This document shows positions 10,097 to 20,388 of a DNA stretch of 47,233 nucleotides, piece by piece; position 1 is the stretch's first letter; each line of letters begins with the position of its first letter. The stretch spans positions 1,801,027-1,848,259 of the forward strand of contig KZ111143.1 in the NCBI GenBank assembly GCA_002077045.2, written 5' to 3'. Made by a program: the position numbers and the translations under genes. This stretch comes from Rachicladosporium sp. CCFEE 5018 (taxonomy: Eukaryota; Ascomycota; Dothideomycetes; Cladosporiales; Cladosporiaceae). Under the pieces are notes generated by a model, which was not told the origin of the DNA, did no database searches, and was given only the letters and a program-made list of their open reading frames with translations.

Positions 10097-11519
10097 TCAG
10101 ACGCGAGTCTTCGTACGTTTCGGTGCACTTGTACCGTCATCGTCTGGATCGGGGCGAGCGCGCTTCTCGCCTCTCAGCACATTGCCACATCCGCCTATGG
10201 TGCTGTCCACCGCACCGTCACTGTTGAGTTCAGGCTCTCCCTCCGCAGAGACTGCCACAATGCCGCCGGCTTGATTGCCATTGCTCCCGACGGCCTTTGT
10301 GATGACTCTCGCCCGGATCCCATATTTGCGAATGTGAGCGGCAGCTCTCAGCTTTGCCTTCTCCCACGCGATCTCAGCTCGATTGTACGCAAGCCACGCC
10401 TCCTTGTTAGCAATGAGCTGCTTCTTCGCAGCAACACCAGCATTCTTGATCTTATTGCGCAGCTTCCTCTGCTCAATCCTCGCAGCTTCCTTTCCAGCAC
10501 GCACTTGCTCGGCTTCTTCCTTCTTCACAGCCTTAGACTCCTCGATCAGCTCACGAGCACGCTGCTTACTGTCCTCGACCTCCTGCGCTTCGGCAGCTGC
10601 CATGGCTCGACGAGCCTGCCGCTCCAGCTGACGCTGCTTACGCTTGCGGGCCCGCCCTTCCTTGTCGGGATCTTGCTCGATTGGCAGGTCGGCCGTGCCG
10701 GTCATGAGAGCGTGCCAGCGCTCTTCGCAGGCGTTGGCGGTGTACTTGCGCTTTAGAGTGACGTTGGCGAAGTGCTGGGAGACTTCGCGCCACTTGCGGG
10801 CGTCGAGACGGTCTTTCTCTTGTTGGATCTTGCGCTCGACTTGCTGGATGACGGTCTCCAATGTGTCGTCCTGCTTGCATATCAGTCGCTACTCAGTTGC
10901 TCACATTGGTGGACGGAGCGCACCTCGCCCTCGTGCCAGTCAGTCAGCTCATCGTCCAGCTGCTCTTCCTCCTTCTCCTCGAGCACCTTGCGAATGCGCT
11001 GCCAGCGTCCGCTGATCGTGCGGGCGTTATACTTCACGCGACCTTCTTTGGCGAGCTGTGTAGCGACATACGTGTCGGCGTGGCCCATCTGCTTGAGCTG
11101 GATCAGGCGTTCGTCGTCGGAGTCGTAGTCGCGCTTGATAGGTCTTGGCCCGGCCTGCACTGTGATCAGTATCAAACCGTCTGTATCGAGCGTCAAGACT
11201 GACCACAACTGTGCCATCTGGCCTCTGGATCTCGCGTTTGACGGGTTTCTTGCTCGGCTGAGGAGAGTCTGCGTGGTCCTCCTGAATGAGCAGTCAGCAA
11301 CCGCTGATTGCACTGGCGAATAGACCACCCACATCTTCAGCCCGGGCCATGGACTTCTTGCGCTGGTAGGGCTTGCGCTCATCGTCTATAAGCGATCGCC
11401 GTGTCAGTCAGAATCGCCTTCGCAGGACTGAAGCCAGACTGACCGCCAATCTCCTTTTTGACTGTGCCGAAAAACGACAGGGCTTCGACGAAGACCACAT
11501 CCTCCGTCATCGGACCCAT
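10097..11519 (-). CDS. Myb/SANT-like DNA-binding domain protein, five exons, 403 aa, copy A
   Basis: Proposed exons on the minus strand are 11519-11444, 11385-11333, 11281-11204, 11154-10924 and 10870-10097. All four introns (58, 51, 49 and 53 nt) are GT-AG, and joining them gives one 403-residue frame. Residues 81-200 hold helix-turn-helix features: DDERLIQLKQMGHAD...ISGRWQRIR, then a Myb-like repeat with spaced tryptophans (DWHEGEDDTL, RKWREVSQHF, ACEERWHAL). A long basic, charged coiled coil follows (about 205-310: RKRKQRQLERQARRA, QRARELIEESKAVKKEE). The tail is polar with basic clusters (GEKRAR, KRTKTR) that could be nuclear signals. A chromatin or DNA-binding role is inferred. An alternative in-frame ATG at 11567 would add 16 residues. 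The first four exons are almost identical between copies, but the last 65 residues are strongly diverged. Confidence 0.75.
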
Positions 11520-12731
11520 GACTGTACAGTGTCGTGACGGAGTTTCTCTTGATAGTGAGCCTATCAATGATGCTGGTATATGTTGTGCCGAGTGTGCGGA
11601 AATATGAAGACCTGCCGCCGAGAAAGTACTACACCTGAGTGACGGCGATCCGAAAGGCTCGCTGGGGTCGTCTGAGCTTTGTCAGTGTAAGGGCTGGTCT
11701 GATCTGCAGCGGGTACGGTTCTGCAACTACTACGTGCGTCTGTTACTACAGCGAAGGGTACGACGTACCGGGGAGTGAGTTGCTTCCGGCTGGTGTTCGA
11801 TGGAAGTGAGAAACAGAAGACTGTAAGCACTGGCATGTGACTCTAAGGAGTCCGGAAGTGCATGAAAGTCGGAAGTGAAGTGAGAAAGTGGATTATCCTC
11901 GATTTTACCTTACCAGTGACTAAAATTTCTCACTTCGCATTGAAATTCAATTTGATCGTCCCCTACCTGCTGTCCCTTACTGTCAGGGGCTTGATGGTAG
12001 AGACGGGGCCATGTGAGGATCAACCTGGCCCTAGCGGAGAACGACGACCAGGCACGACGGCATCCAGCGAGTGCTCGAATTCGCTAATGGAGCAGACGAG
12101 GATTGGCAGCAGGTGGTGGCCGACCTTGACACTGCTCGCTCCCAGCAAGTCTCTACTTCCGCTGCAGTCAATAGAGGGCGCTCACTGATCAGTAGTGTAG
12201 CTCAAGTGAAGGCACAACTTCGCACCGCAGACGCATGTATGGCTATCGACCACGGTCGCAGCGATCAAGTCACCTGAGATGCGTAGAGGTGTGCGACTCG
12301 GTTTATGGGTGTCAACGTGAACCTGTATAAGGTATCGATGGAACAGCCTCTGTCAGTGCCTGGCATTGCACAAAGAATTTGGAATGGCAATCACTTAACC
12401 TTAACAGGTGACACTATTTCAACAAACGACAGAGCGCGTTCTTCTGTAGATGTAGCAGACAATGACGGATTGCTTTAGCACGGGGGGTGAGGTCGCCGCC
12501 AAGACCAGTCTTCCAGCGGCCAGACTTCGACGATCCCTGTCACCTCAGCCACACCTCAAGCACAGTGACGTCTGTTTGTTACGTCCCGCTTTCCATGTGA
12601 TCGCGGTGCGGCAGAGAAGAACTGGCGTAGACGGCGATAGAGCAGTAGAAAAGCATTGCTCAAGCCTTGCCTCGCGACCAGTAGGTACTTTCTAACAGTT
12701 TCACCCTCCCAACCAGCATCTCCCTCCAGCC
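11520..12731. other. Long divergent spacer, nearly identical in both copies, copy A
   Basis: This is 1.2 kb between divergently transcribed genes. I find only short open frames without support, such as 11564-11836 (-) and 12462-12695 (+). It matches copy B with no net length change and about 98% identity by eye, higher than many exons elsewhere in the block. A CT-rich leader ends just before the 12732 ATG. Confidence 0.55.
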
Positions 12732-14668
12732 ATGTCTTCCTACTTCACCCTCCCATCCTTTGCACGCGCCAAGAAGAACACCGAAGCTCTCGAGAAGACC
12801 AACCCCACCGAGCCAGTGTTGAAGGATGAGGACGAGCAATTCTTAACGAAGATCACTTCACATGGAGGGCCTGACAACGCAGGTGGCGCTAAGGACGTTC
12901 CTGCGACTCAAATCACCGACGATGGAAAAGAGGTTGAAGTGTCGAAGGATGATGATGCTGTAATGAAAGGCGATGGCGCTGCAGATCAAGTCGCTATCCC
13001 GGGGACGAAGCCCGATGAGAGTACTGGTAATGCGGAGCAGACTCAGTCGGATCCTGCACCGAAGGACGCTACAGCAGAGGCGCCGAGCACAGACAGCAAA
13101 GCCGAGGAGTCTAGCGGTACGGTAGCTGAGTCGGCTGCTACATCTGAGAAGCCAGAAGTGACCGAGGAGGTTGAAGATCCTCCCGAGCAGACGCTAGAAG
13201 ATACGCCAGCGAAGAAGCCAGAGCTCGCTCGCAAGAAGAGCAAGCGCAACAAGGGTCTCGATTTGCCAAGTCAGGAAGAGGCAGAGGCTGCTACGAAAGG
13301 ACTGCCCTCGTCAGATGCATCGAAGTCGCAAGGAGGTGATGGACAGGCACAAAACGATAAGCGGACATGGGCGTCATACCTACCCACGCTGAAGAAGAGC
13401 GGCAATGAGGGCACAGGCACAGTTTCGGAGACGAAGGACTCGAGCGCTGCTGCAGATTCATCGGAGAAGCAAGACGCAACAGCTACAGACGACCCGATGA
13501 CCCGCTCCTGGGTGCAATACGCATCCTCGCTCGTCCCTCCTGCTTCCGCACTGCCGTCCCTCCCTTCCCTTCCCGCCTCCTGGACGAAATCCAAGGACAA
13601 GGACTCCCTCTCCGAGCCAGTCTACAACGAAGACGGCAGCATCAACGAGTCGGCTACGAAGGAGAAACAGGAGAAAGAAGTCTCTGTCCTCCTGGACAAC
13701 TTGTCGCTGAGCAGCATCAACAACCGCGTCTTCTCCTTCTCTGCTGACAGCCAAAAGTACTACGATCGCTTCACGCAAGTTCTCAAGGACGTGATGAACG
13801 GCGCGCCGACGGCTTATGAGGATATGGACAAGCTGATGAAAGAGGCTGGACCGACTCTGGAGAAGAAATTCGAGTCCATGCCGCCGTTTGTTCAGACGCT
13901 CGTCAAGAGCTTGCCAGCCAAGCTTGGTGGGACCATGGGGCCGGAGCTTTTAGCTATGGCTAGCGAGAAGCCCGGCAACGACATGAAGGTGAGAATGGAG
14001 AAGGCTAACAAGGGCGGTGATCCTAGCATACAGGCAGCGGAGACAGATAGCGACCCGAAGAAGAAGCAGAAGACTAAGATTCCGGGGCTGAAGAGTCTTG
14101 TCAGTGGGCAGGGGATGGTGGCGAGTATGTTGCGGAATATTGTCACGTTTCTAAGGGTGCGGTTTCCGTTCTTGGTGGGGACTACGAATGTGGTTATGAG
14201 TTTGGCTGTGTTCAGTCAGTGCTTGCGATCCTTTCCCCATGCTGCTGGGGCTACTCGCTGACAGTGATCGCAGTCCTGATGTTCGTCTTCTGGTACTGCC
14301 ACAAGCGCGGCAAGGAAGTCCGCCTTGCAAAAGAGCAAGCCGCACTGAAGGAAGGCGATGGTGCCGCAGATGTGGCGGAAGAGGACGATGACGAAATCGA
14401 AGTCAGCGATTCGGAAGACGGTGAGGAGGCTGATGAGAAGACTGGGGAAGAGATCACTGAGAAGACCACGGAGCCCGACAGCAAAGATGACGCGGATGAC
14501 GTTGCGGAGAAGCTTGCACAGGAGGTGGAGGCCGATAGCAAGGGCGAAGGCGAGAAGGCAGATGTGCTGAACGCTTCGGAGCCGAAGGATGTGCCTCTGC
14601 CTGAGACTGCAGCTGATGATGGAGCGAAGGGTGCGAAACTGGAAGAGTCGAAGAGTGTGGGTGTATAG
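12732..14668 (+). CDS. Acidic protein with C-terminal transmembrane anchor, 625 aa, copy A
   Basis: I do not recognise a named family. Exons are 12732-14214 and 14274-14668. The 59-nt intron (GTCAGT...CGCAG) falls inside the membrane segment, and splicing yields VVMSLAVFILMFVFWYCHK in both copies. Without splicing this copy would stop at 14261 and lose the second half of the helix. Residues 1-270 are low complexity and rich in E, D, K, S and T. The more ordered middle (about 310-430) contains LLDNLSLSSINNRVFSFSADSQ-type sequence, YYDRFTQVLKDVMNGAPTAY and PPFVQTLVKSLPAKLGG. The hydrophobic segment lies at about 465-500. The C-terminal 120 residues are acidic and cytosolic by the positive-inside rule (CHKRGKEVR right after the helix). 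An endomembrane adaptor is possible, but the function is unknown. Confidence 0.75.
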
Positions 14669-15361
14669 ATTGATAACGTGGATTGAGCAAGTGCTAATGG
14701 CGAGAGTGATTCTGTAATGTAGCGCACATCACGAAGACACGGCCTTTGATCTTCGTTGTGCGATGGTAGAATCTACTGCTGTCATCCCAAGAGACTCTCA
14801 TAATCGCATCCCTAGTCGTCTCTGCGCTCGTATGGAGCGCGTTCACTGCCGCTCCTGTCAGCATTGCCACAACACACCATTGCGACCCTTCCAACAAGGC
14901 TTCTCCTCCGCATGGTGCAGGCTGTGAGGAGCTAAGTACTGACCGTACTCTCGCTATTGTGAGTGGAGAGGTGCGCTTCCTTCTTAGCGCGAGTGCTACG
15001 CTCACTACGTTGCAGCAATTCTGCACACAAGCAATCGTCGAACTGGCGATGGCAGATTTTGCTCCGACTCCGGGCTTGTGACCCTTGGACGCATTCCATC
15101 AGAGATGAAAAGCTCAGCTATGCTGGGGGAAAGGGTCCGCGAGACCGTGAGGCTTCGCTCAGACTCTTGTTACTGATCGACCTTCAGTAGATCTGACACA
15201 AGTCTGGTCAACGACCAACGTTCAAGGATGTACGTGTATGCAACAAGATCGATGGTGTCCAGTGTGTTGGTCGCGGGATTGGAGCTCGTATCCAGGCCAG
15301 GATAGGCAGTGTATTCTGATGACCACTGATAGCGGCAGAAGATCTGACTGCACCGATCCGT
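14669..15361. other. Convergent intergenic spacer, copy A
   Basis: About 690 bp lie between convergent genes. The first 60-70 bases after the upstream stop are shared with copy B (including a segment around 14712-14745), so they are probably 3' UTR. The rest diverges strongly. The open frame at 14694-15026 (-) is not kept in copy B, so I do not call it. Confidence 0.5.
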
Positions 15362-15961
15362 TCATCTCTTCCTCCTCACAGGCACACTGGTGAACCCATC
15401 GTCGTCCACTTGAGGTTTCGGCTTTTCCTTCTTCACAGGTCTTCCCGTCTCGACAAGCGCCGGCGCGTCGCTCATGTCGACATCCACCCCACCCATCTCC
15501 TCGTCGTCACTGAATCCCTCGAACTCGTCCTCGTCCACCTCTTCCTGAGGTCCGTTGTCGATAACTTTGATGTCGCTTTTCATAGCTCCTCGATTCCTCC
15601 ATCGATGCTCCAGAGTCCGTGCCTCACTGTCGTTCCCTTCCTCCAAGCCTTTCCGTAGACGCAAGATGGTGAGGGCTACTTCGACCTCACTGTCGTCTTC
15701 AACGTTGCACTCGAACTCATCTTGCATGACTTGTAGCAGAACAGAGCCTAGGTCATCCAAATCTACTGATGCTGCAATCGTGGCAAGTCCTAGGGCTGGG
15801 GGTAGCGCTGGGAAGAGCTCAGAGACTGCGCCAGCGAACCAGTCTCGCTTGTCTGTGCTTGATGGCCCACCCCATGAGTTCGAGACTGCGGTGTGCAAGG
15901 CAGGCCAGAGAGCGAGGGCGTACCAGATGCCCGTGTCGAAGAGCGTCTGCGGTGTGGCCAT
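15362..15961 (-). CDS. TSR2: Pre-rRNA-processing protein TSR2-like, 199 aa, copy A
   Basis: The single-exon frame starts MATPQTLFDTGIWYALALW. The hallmark WGG motif sits at residues 30-32 (AVSNSWGG), followed by a compact helical domain (DLGSVLLQVMQDEFECNVEDDSEVEVA) and a highly acidic linker (QEEVDEDEFEGFSDDEE). The basic C-terminus ends VPVRRKR. This matches Tsr2 in length and domain order. In yeast, Tsr2 is the escortin that carries Rps26 into the nucleus and hands it to the assembling 40S subunit; the acidic tail binds the ribosomal protein. The neighbouring hydrolase gene is transcribed divergently. Copy B differs at only a few residues. Confidence 0.9.
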   Translation of the reverse strand: MATPQTLFDTGIWYALALWPALHTAVSNSWGGPSSTDKRDWFAGAVSELFPALPPALGLATIAASVDLDDLGSVLLQVMQDEFECNVEDDSEVEVALTILRLRKGLEEGNDSEARTLEHRWRNRGAMKSDIKVIDNGPQEEVDEDEFEGFSDDEEMGGVDVDMSDAPALVETGRPVKKEKPKPQVDDDGFTSVPVRRKR

Positions 15962-16503
15962 CTTGGCGAGGGAACCTTCACACTTCGCTGTGTATGCTCG
16001 TTCGTTCCATCTAGATCCTACGCCACGAATAAATGTTTCGAGATCAGATCAGATTTATCGCTAGCTGCGGGGTGGCGGGAAGGGAGATCACGGTTTCATG
16101 TAACGAGTCGTGCGTGCCGAGCCCCTGCGTCTCGCAAGCCATGGGCAGATCTGTGCATACGGCGATGCGCTGACCGTCGCGGACGGAAACGTCATTGGTG
16201 TAGCTGGGATTGCCTCTGAATGTCATTCCATTATGTGGTAGCGAGCTTGAGGAGGAGCGGCTGATACCCATTCTGGTCGCTCTGTTTCTCGTACTGTAAC
16301 ATCGTCGAGACTCGCACCTACCTCACGAGTAATGATTTGAATCACCGAGGGCAATCACGAGTAATAGTTTGAATCACCGAGGGCAATCACGAAACCTCCT
16401 GGATGATGCCTTCCACACTGCAGGCCCAGTGAGACAGCGCACCGATATTGCGGCGCAGATCGGATCGCGTCACACGTCGCGGATCACGCACACCGGCTGT
16501 CCA
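15962..16503. other. Divergent spacer with conserved blocks, copy A
   Basis: This 542-bp spacer lies between TSR2 and the hydrolase. About 250 bases (16060-16320) are conserved with copy B even though no coding frame survives in both, so this is probably promoter or leader sequence. It contains a copy-A-specific 32-bp tandem duplication. Confidence 0.55.
16324..16387 (+). repeat. 32-bp tandem duplication in hydrolase upstream region
   Basis: Two adjacent 32-bp units (16324-16355 and 16356-16387) share cacgagtaat, a variable GA/AG step, then tttgaatcaccgagggcaat. Copy B has a single unit (about 38609-38640). Confidence 0.85.
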
Positions 16504-19500
16504 ATGCCTCTGAGCACGCTTGGAGTCGTCTCCGCCGTCACACCCTCGGTCATTGAGACTTACTTCTCCCACTTCCTCAATCGCGGGCCCCTACGCCAGA
16601 AGCCGACTGCCCACATCTCCTATCATGAAGGACTCCGGCTGATCCGGCAATTCCTGCATTACTCCTCCTTGCACAGCGTGGAGGACTTGCAGGCGTTCAC
16701 CGCGCAATGGGTTCCTGCCCCACTATGGGCCAAGACTCTGGACACGGACATACCGGCGACCTTCCTCGACCGCAGCGCGAGGCTCATACAGCAGCAGCTT
16801 GGTCCGAAGGGGATCGAGGCAGTGGGCGGGCGGGAGTGGTGGCAATGGCGAAGACCAGACGCTGGCATGAAGGGGGAATGGATAGAGATGAAGAAGGACT
16901 ACACTGAGAGGAGGAAGAATGGATCCCCTTGCGAGCGGATTGTGTTGTATGTCCACGGTGGAGCTTACTACTTTGGATCTGTGGATGAGCATCGCTATCA
17001 GATGCAACGACATGCACGAAAGCTGAAGGCTCGGGTGTTTGCTCCGAGGTATAGGCTTGCACCGCAATTCCCCTTCCCTTGCGGCTTGCAAGATTGCATC
17101 GCTGCGTACTTGTACTTGCTACAGGACTTCAAGCCTAGCCAGATCTTGTTCGCCGGGGACTCGGCAGGCGGAGGAATGGTGTTAAGCATGCTGGTCACAC
17201 TGCGAGATCAGGGCATCCCACTTCCTGCTGGAACGATGCTACTATCGCCATGGGTTGACTTGACGCATTCGTTTCCCTCAGTCGCTGGAGATGGCTTGGG
17301 TGATTACATCCCGCCACATGGCTTCCATCACAAGCCCAGCATGGTCTGGCCACCACCAACATCTGAGGATATCCGGAAGTTGAACGAAGCGTCCACGAAA
17401 AAGAAGAAGGCCAAGGATGCACTGTTGACCGCTGCGCCGACGAAAGTGCCCCTTGACCAAGGTCTGACGATCACCCTCGATGGTGAGAAGATCTCGATTA
17501 AGGAGCAGATCCAAATGTACTCGACTAATGCAATGCTTACACATCCGCTTGTCTCGCCCGTGCAGCAGCCATCGCTTGGTGGTCTGCCGCCCATGCTGAT
17601 ACAAGTTGGTGGTGCTGAGCTGCTGCGGGACGAGCAGATTTATCTAGCACATAAGGCTGCGAACCCGAAAGCTTTTGCACCGGCAGATGCTATCATAGAG
17701 AAGTTCGGTCTGTCAAAAGAGGATGTGAACAGATATGGGCCGACGAACGTTTACCTCCAGTCATGGAATGACCTATGTCACGTGCCACACACGCTCTCGT
17801 TCACACGGCCGGCGAAGTACATGTACCGGTCTGTCGCGCAATTTGGAGCTTGGGCATTGGCACATGCGCAGCACAAGAGCATCGACATCATGGATGACGA
17901 TCAGATCTCGATCATTAGTTCTGGCGAGGAGACTGACAATGATGGAGCATCTACACTCTCGCGCACTGGAAGCGTTACCTCGAGGCACCCTGCTCCGTTG
18001 CGGAAGCCGACCACTAATGGAGTGCCAAACGGCACGCCCACAGGCTCGGTCGGCAAAGCAGGAGACCCACTCCCGCCTTTCAAGGATCACATGATTAGGC
18101 ATCGCGTTACTCGACATGGGGACACGTATCCACTAGAGCCAACCTTCGAGCTCGCATGTCTGCATCTCGACCCTGCTTCGATCGGGACCATCAAGCCTGG
18201 ACCAGTCAGGAAGTGGATTGAACGCAAGGCATGGACAGATACGAAATTTGCGGCTGATCGTCGTAAGATCGCGAAGAAGAGGCTGACGGAGATGCAGAAA
18301 GGAGGCGACAACGGCTGGTCTGGCGAGCGACCGCCACCTTCTGCGCTTGCTGGGCATCGGAACAGGCTTGGCGATGGCGACAAAGCTGGTAAGGGCAAGA
18401 AGAGTTGGGGACTGGCGATGTGGTCCGGCTGGGGCTCTAGCCATGACGAGAACACACTGGAGCGAGAAGAGGCGATGGATCAGCGAGATGCTAGTTTGTC
18501 ACTGCCTGCTGCAGTTCGACCCGAAGTTCCGAGAAAGCACAGCTCCGCTAGTGAAGTGCGGCCACCGCGGGATGGAGCAGTCGAGATGCCTGTTGAGAAG
18601 TCGCATACTTTGAGTCCGGACGCTGCTCATAGGAGACGTAGGACCAGCAGTGTTTCGATGCTGTCCGCTGTCGTCGGAGGACGTGGCGAGACACAGCGAG
18701 ATCAGGATCGAGCGAGGGAGCGACCTCGAAGTCCGTATCGTCAGATTACCGATACTGGGCAGGCTGGGGTTGATGGCAGCGATGCACTCCGTTTGCCCAA
18801 TGAGAATGGTACCTCAGCGAGATCATTACAGAGCAAGTCATCGACGGGCAGATTGGGACAGAGCACTGATGCCTTCGCGACCGCTGCAAGCTCACCACAT
18901 AACTCGCGATCCACGACACCGAAGTCAGGAATGACCGCATTCCCAACGCCACCCACTACCCGCAGTATACATCCAGACAGTACCAAGGTTGCAGGATCGG
19001 AGAACACATTCTTATCAGCCGACAGCTCGCGACCACACAACGGGACGGTCGCATACCCGTTCAAGATTCGCAATCCCATGCCTGAGTTCAATGGGAGCAC
19101 TGCAACGCTTAATGCTATCACGCCAGACAGTGCAAGCCTTGCACCAAGCACGCGAGAGATCGAGCGCGATGTTGCAGCTCCGCCACCTCCACCAGCAGAG
19201 AGTCCTGATGAAGAACCGCCAGTGTCTGCGGCGGATGTAGAGCCACCTCGAGCGCCCAAAGCAGAGGAGCAGCCGCATTACTCTGACAAAGAGATCGTGA
19301 TGCCATACTTCGAGAAGGAGGTACTCTTCAACCCAGCTCCTGGGCCGAGTCCAATCACGCCGCTTGACAGCTATCAGCAGACGGGACCTCACGATCCACG
19401 ACTGCGCCGGCTGGACACGAATCTCTCGACGCATACTGCATCTACTACATCCCATGGGCAGGGACAGCAGACTTCGATACCTGCAAGTCCCGCAGAATCT

Positions 19501-20388
19501 CAGCATACTGGCTCGTCATCGAACGCATTCACACGTAATCCAGCCCTGAATGCTGCGGCTAGTATGTTCGGGAGTGCGAACCCAGGCGATGGATATTCTA
19601 CTCCGACACAGGGTCATAATGGTGGCAGAAGCACTCCTCCGAGCGGCATGGCGCCGCCAAAGCCATCGGGCTTTGCGTATAACCCGAGAGATCTGAGAAA
19701 TGCGATGCTTATGCGACAGCAAGCTGTTGAGAATGCGGCGGCTCAGCAGGACCATCAGCAGCAGCAGCCTTATCAGCTGCCACAACAGCAGCAGCGGGCT
19801 GGGTCGCCACACCACCAGGTGCAAGCCACTCAATCGCCGTCATCGCAGGGCATGTCGCATGGCGGACCGTTGGCACACACGAAACCCGCAAGTCCGTCAG
19901 ACGGCGTGCAGAGCCAGTACGAGAGGCAGCCTCCTCAGCAGTCTCAAAACTTTGCAGTCGAGCTTCCCGCAGCTAAAGTACCCGGTCCGCCCTCGAACCC
20001 TGCCCCTCCTGTCCCAATCTCAGCGTCCCGCAGCGGCCCAGCTGAGCTCTCCGCACTGCCAAATCCACCACACGGCCAGCATGCAGAGCCTACCACTCAG
20101 CTCCGCTCAGTCGCCTCCTCCATCGCGCCTCGGCTACCCGAGCTACCTGCTCCTGGCTCGCCGATCCGGACCGACGATCCGAGCACAGGTGCGAGCGTCA
20201 GTGTACGGGAGAACGTGGTCATGCCTGTTGTGGAAGCTAGGCGGAGTACGCCGCAAAGTCGACCGCCTGTTGTGCCGCCTAAGGATGAGCCTGCGGTGCC
20301 GGTTCAAGGGTCAAGGCAGGTTGGGGGTGGGGATGTGGTCAAGGAGAGGGGGGCTGTGGAGAGTGTGAGGGGACGGCTTGGGGTGTGA
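16504..20388 (+). CDS. HSL-type alpha/beta hydrolase with long disordered C-terminal extension, 1294 aa, copy A
   Basis: The frame is open from 16369, but I place the start at 16504 (MPLSTLGVVSAVTPSV). In copy B a TAG interrupts the upstream frame, and the sequence from this ATG is strongly conserved. The catalytic domain occupies about residues 90-460. The oxyanion motif HGG is at 151-153 (YVHGGAYYFGS), the nucleophile S220 sits in GDSAGGG, the likely acid is D376 (GGAELLRDEQ), and the likely base is H426 (NDLCHVPH). HGG plus GDSAG marks the hormone-sensitive lipase/esterase family, so hydrolysis of a lipid or other ester is expected; the substrate is unknown. An 800-residue polar tail follows, rich in S, P, T and Q, with a basic stretch near 570-640 and PPPPP and QQQQ runs. 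This tail is far longer than the 300-450 residues usual for the family and suggests scaffolding or regulation. Confidence 0.85.
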   Translation: MPLSTLGVVSAVTPSVIETYFSHFLNRGPLRQKPTAHISYHEGLRLIRQFLHYSSLHSVEDLQAFTAQWVPAPLWAKTLDTDIPATFLDRSARLIQQQLGPKGIEAVGGREWWQWRRPDAGMKGEWIEMKKDYTERRKNGSPCERIVLYVHGGAYYFGSVDEHRYQMQRHARKLKARVFAPRYRLAPQFPFPCGLQDCIAAYLYLLQDFKPSQILFAGDSAGGGMVLSMLVTLRDQGIPLPAGTMLLSPWVDLTHSFPSVAGDGLGDYIPPHGFHHKPSMVWPPPTSEDIRKLNEASTKKKKAKDALLTAAPTKVPLDQGLTITLDGEKISIKEQIQMYSTNAMLTHPLVSPVQQPSLGGLPPMLIQVGGAELLRDEQIYLAHKAANPKAFAPADAIIEKFGLSKEDVNRYGPTNVYLQSWNDLCHVPHTLSFTRPAKYMYRSVAQFGAWALAHAQHKSIDIMDDDQISIISSGEETDNDGASTLSRTGSVTSRHPAPLRKPTTNGVPNGTPTGSVGKAGDPLPPFKDHMIRHRVTRHGDTYPLEPTFELACLHLDPASIGTIKPGPVRKWIERKAWTDTKFAADRRKIAKKRLTEMQKGGDNGWSGERPPPSALAGHRNRLGDGDKAGKGKKSWGLAMWSGWGSSHDENTLEREEAMDQRDASLSLPAAVRPEVPRKHSSASEVRPPRDGAVEMPVEKSHTLSPDAAHRRRRTSSVSMLSAVVGGRGETQRDQDRARERPRSPYRQITDTGQAGVDGSDALRLPNENGTSARSLQSKSSTGRLGQSTDAFATAASSPHNSRSTTPKSGMTAFPTPPTTRSIHPDSTKVAGSENTFLSADSSRPHNGTVAYPFKIRNPMPEFNGSTATLNAITPDSASLAPSTREIERDVAAPPPPPAESPDEEPPVSAADVEPPRAPKAEEQPHYSDKEIVMPYFEKEVLFNPAPGPSPITPLDSYQQTGPHDPRLRRLDTNLSTHTASTTSHGQGQQTSIPASPAESQHTGSSSNAFTRNPALNAAASMFGSANPGDGYSTPTQGHNGGRSTPPSGMAPPKPSGFAYNPRDLRNAMLMRQQAVENAAAQQDHQQQQPYQLPQQQQRAGSPHHQVQATQSPSSQGMSHGGPLAHTKPASPSDGVQSQYERQPPQQSQNFAVELPAAKVPGPPSNPAPPVPISASRSGPAELSALPNPPHGQHAEPTTQLRSVASSIAPRLPELPAPGSPIRTDDPSTGASVSVRENVVMPVVEARRSTPQSRPPVVPPKDEPAVPVQGSRQVGGGDVVKERGAVESVRGRLGV

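Noticed and set aside
14694..15026. 110-codon minus-strand frame after the membrane-protein gene
   Set aside because: Not preserved in copy B and without recognisable sequence.
16044..16271. Small minus-strand frame (75 codons) upstream of TSR2, partly alike in copy B
   Set aside because: The frame breaks halfway in copy B at the inverted repeat, so similarity reflects conserved promoter DNA rather than protein.
16369..16503. N-terminal 45-codon extension of the hydrolase frame in copy A
   Set aside because: The corresponding frame in copy B has a TAG, and the extension overlaps a copy-specific tandem duplication, so the ATG at 16504 is the better start.
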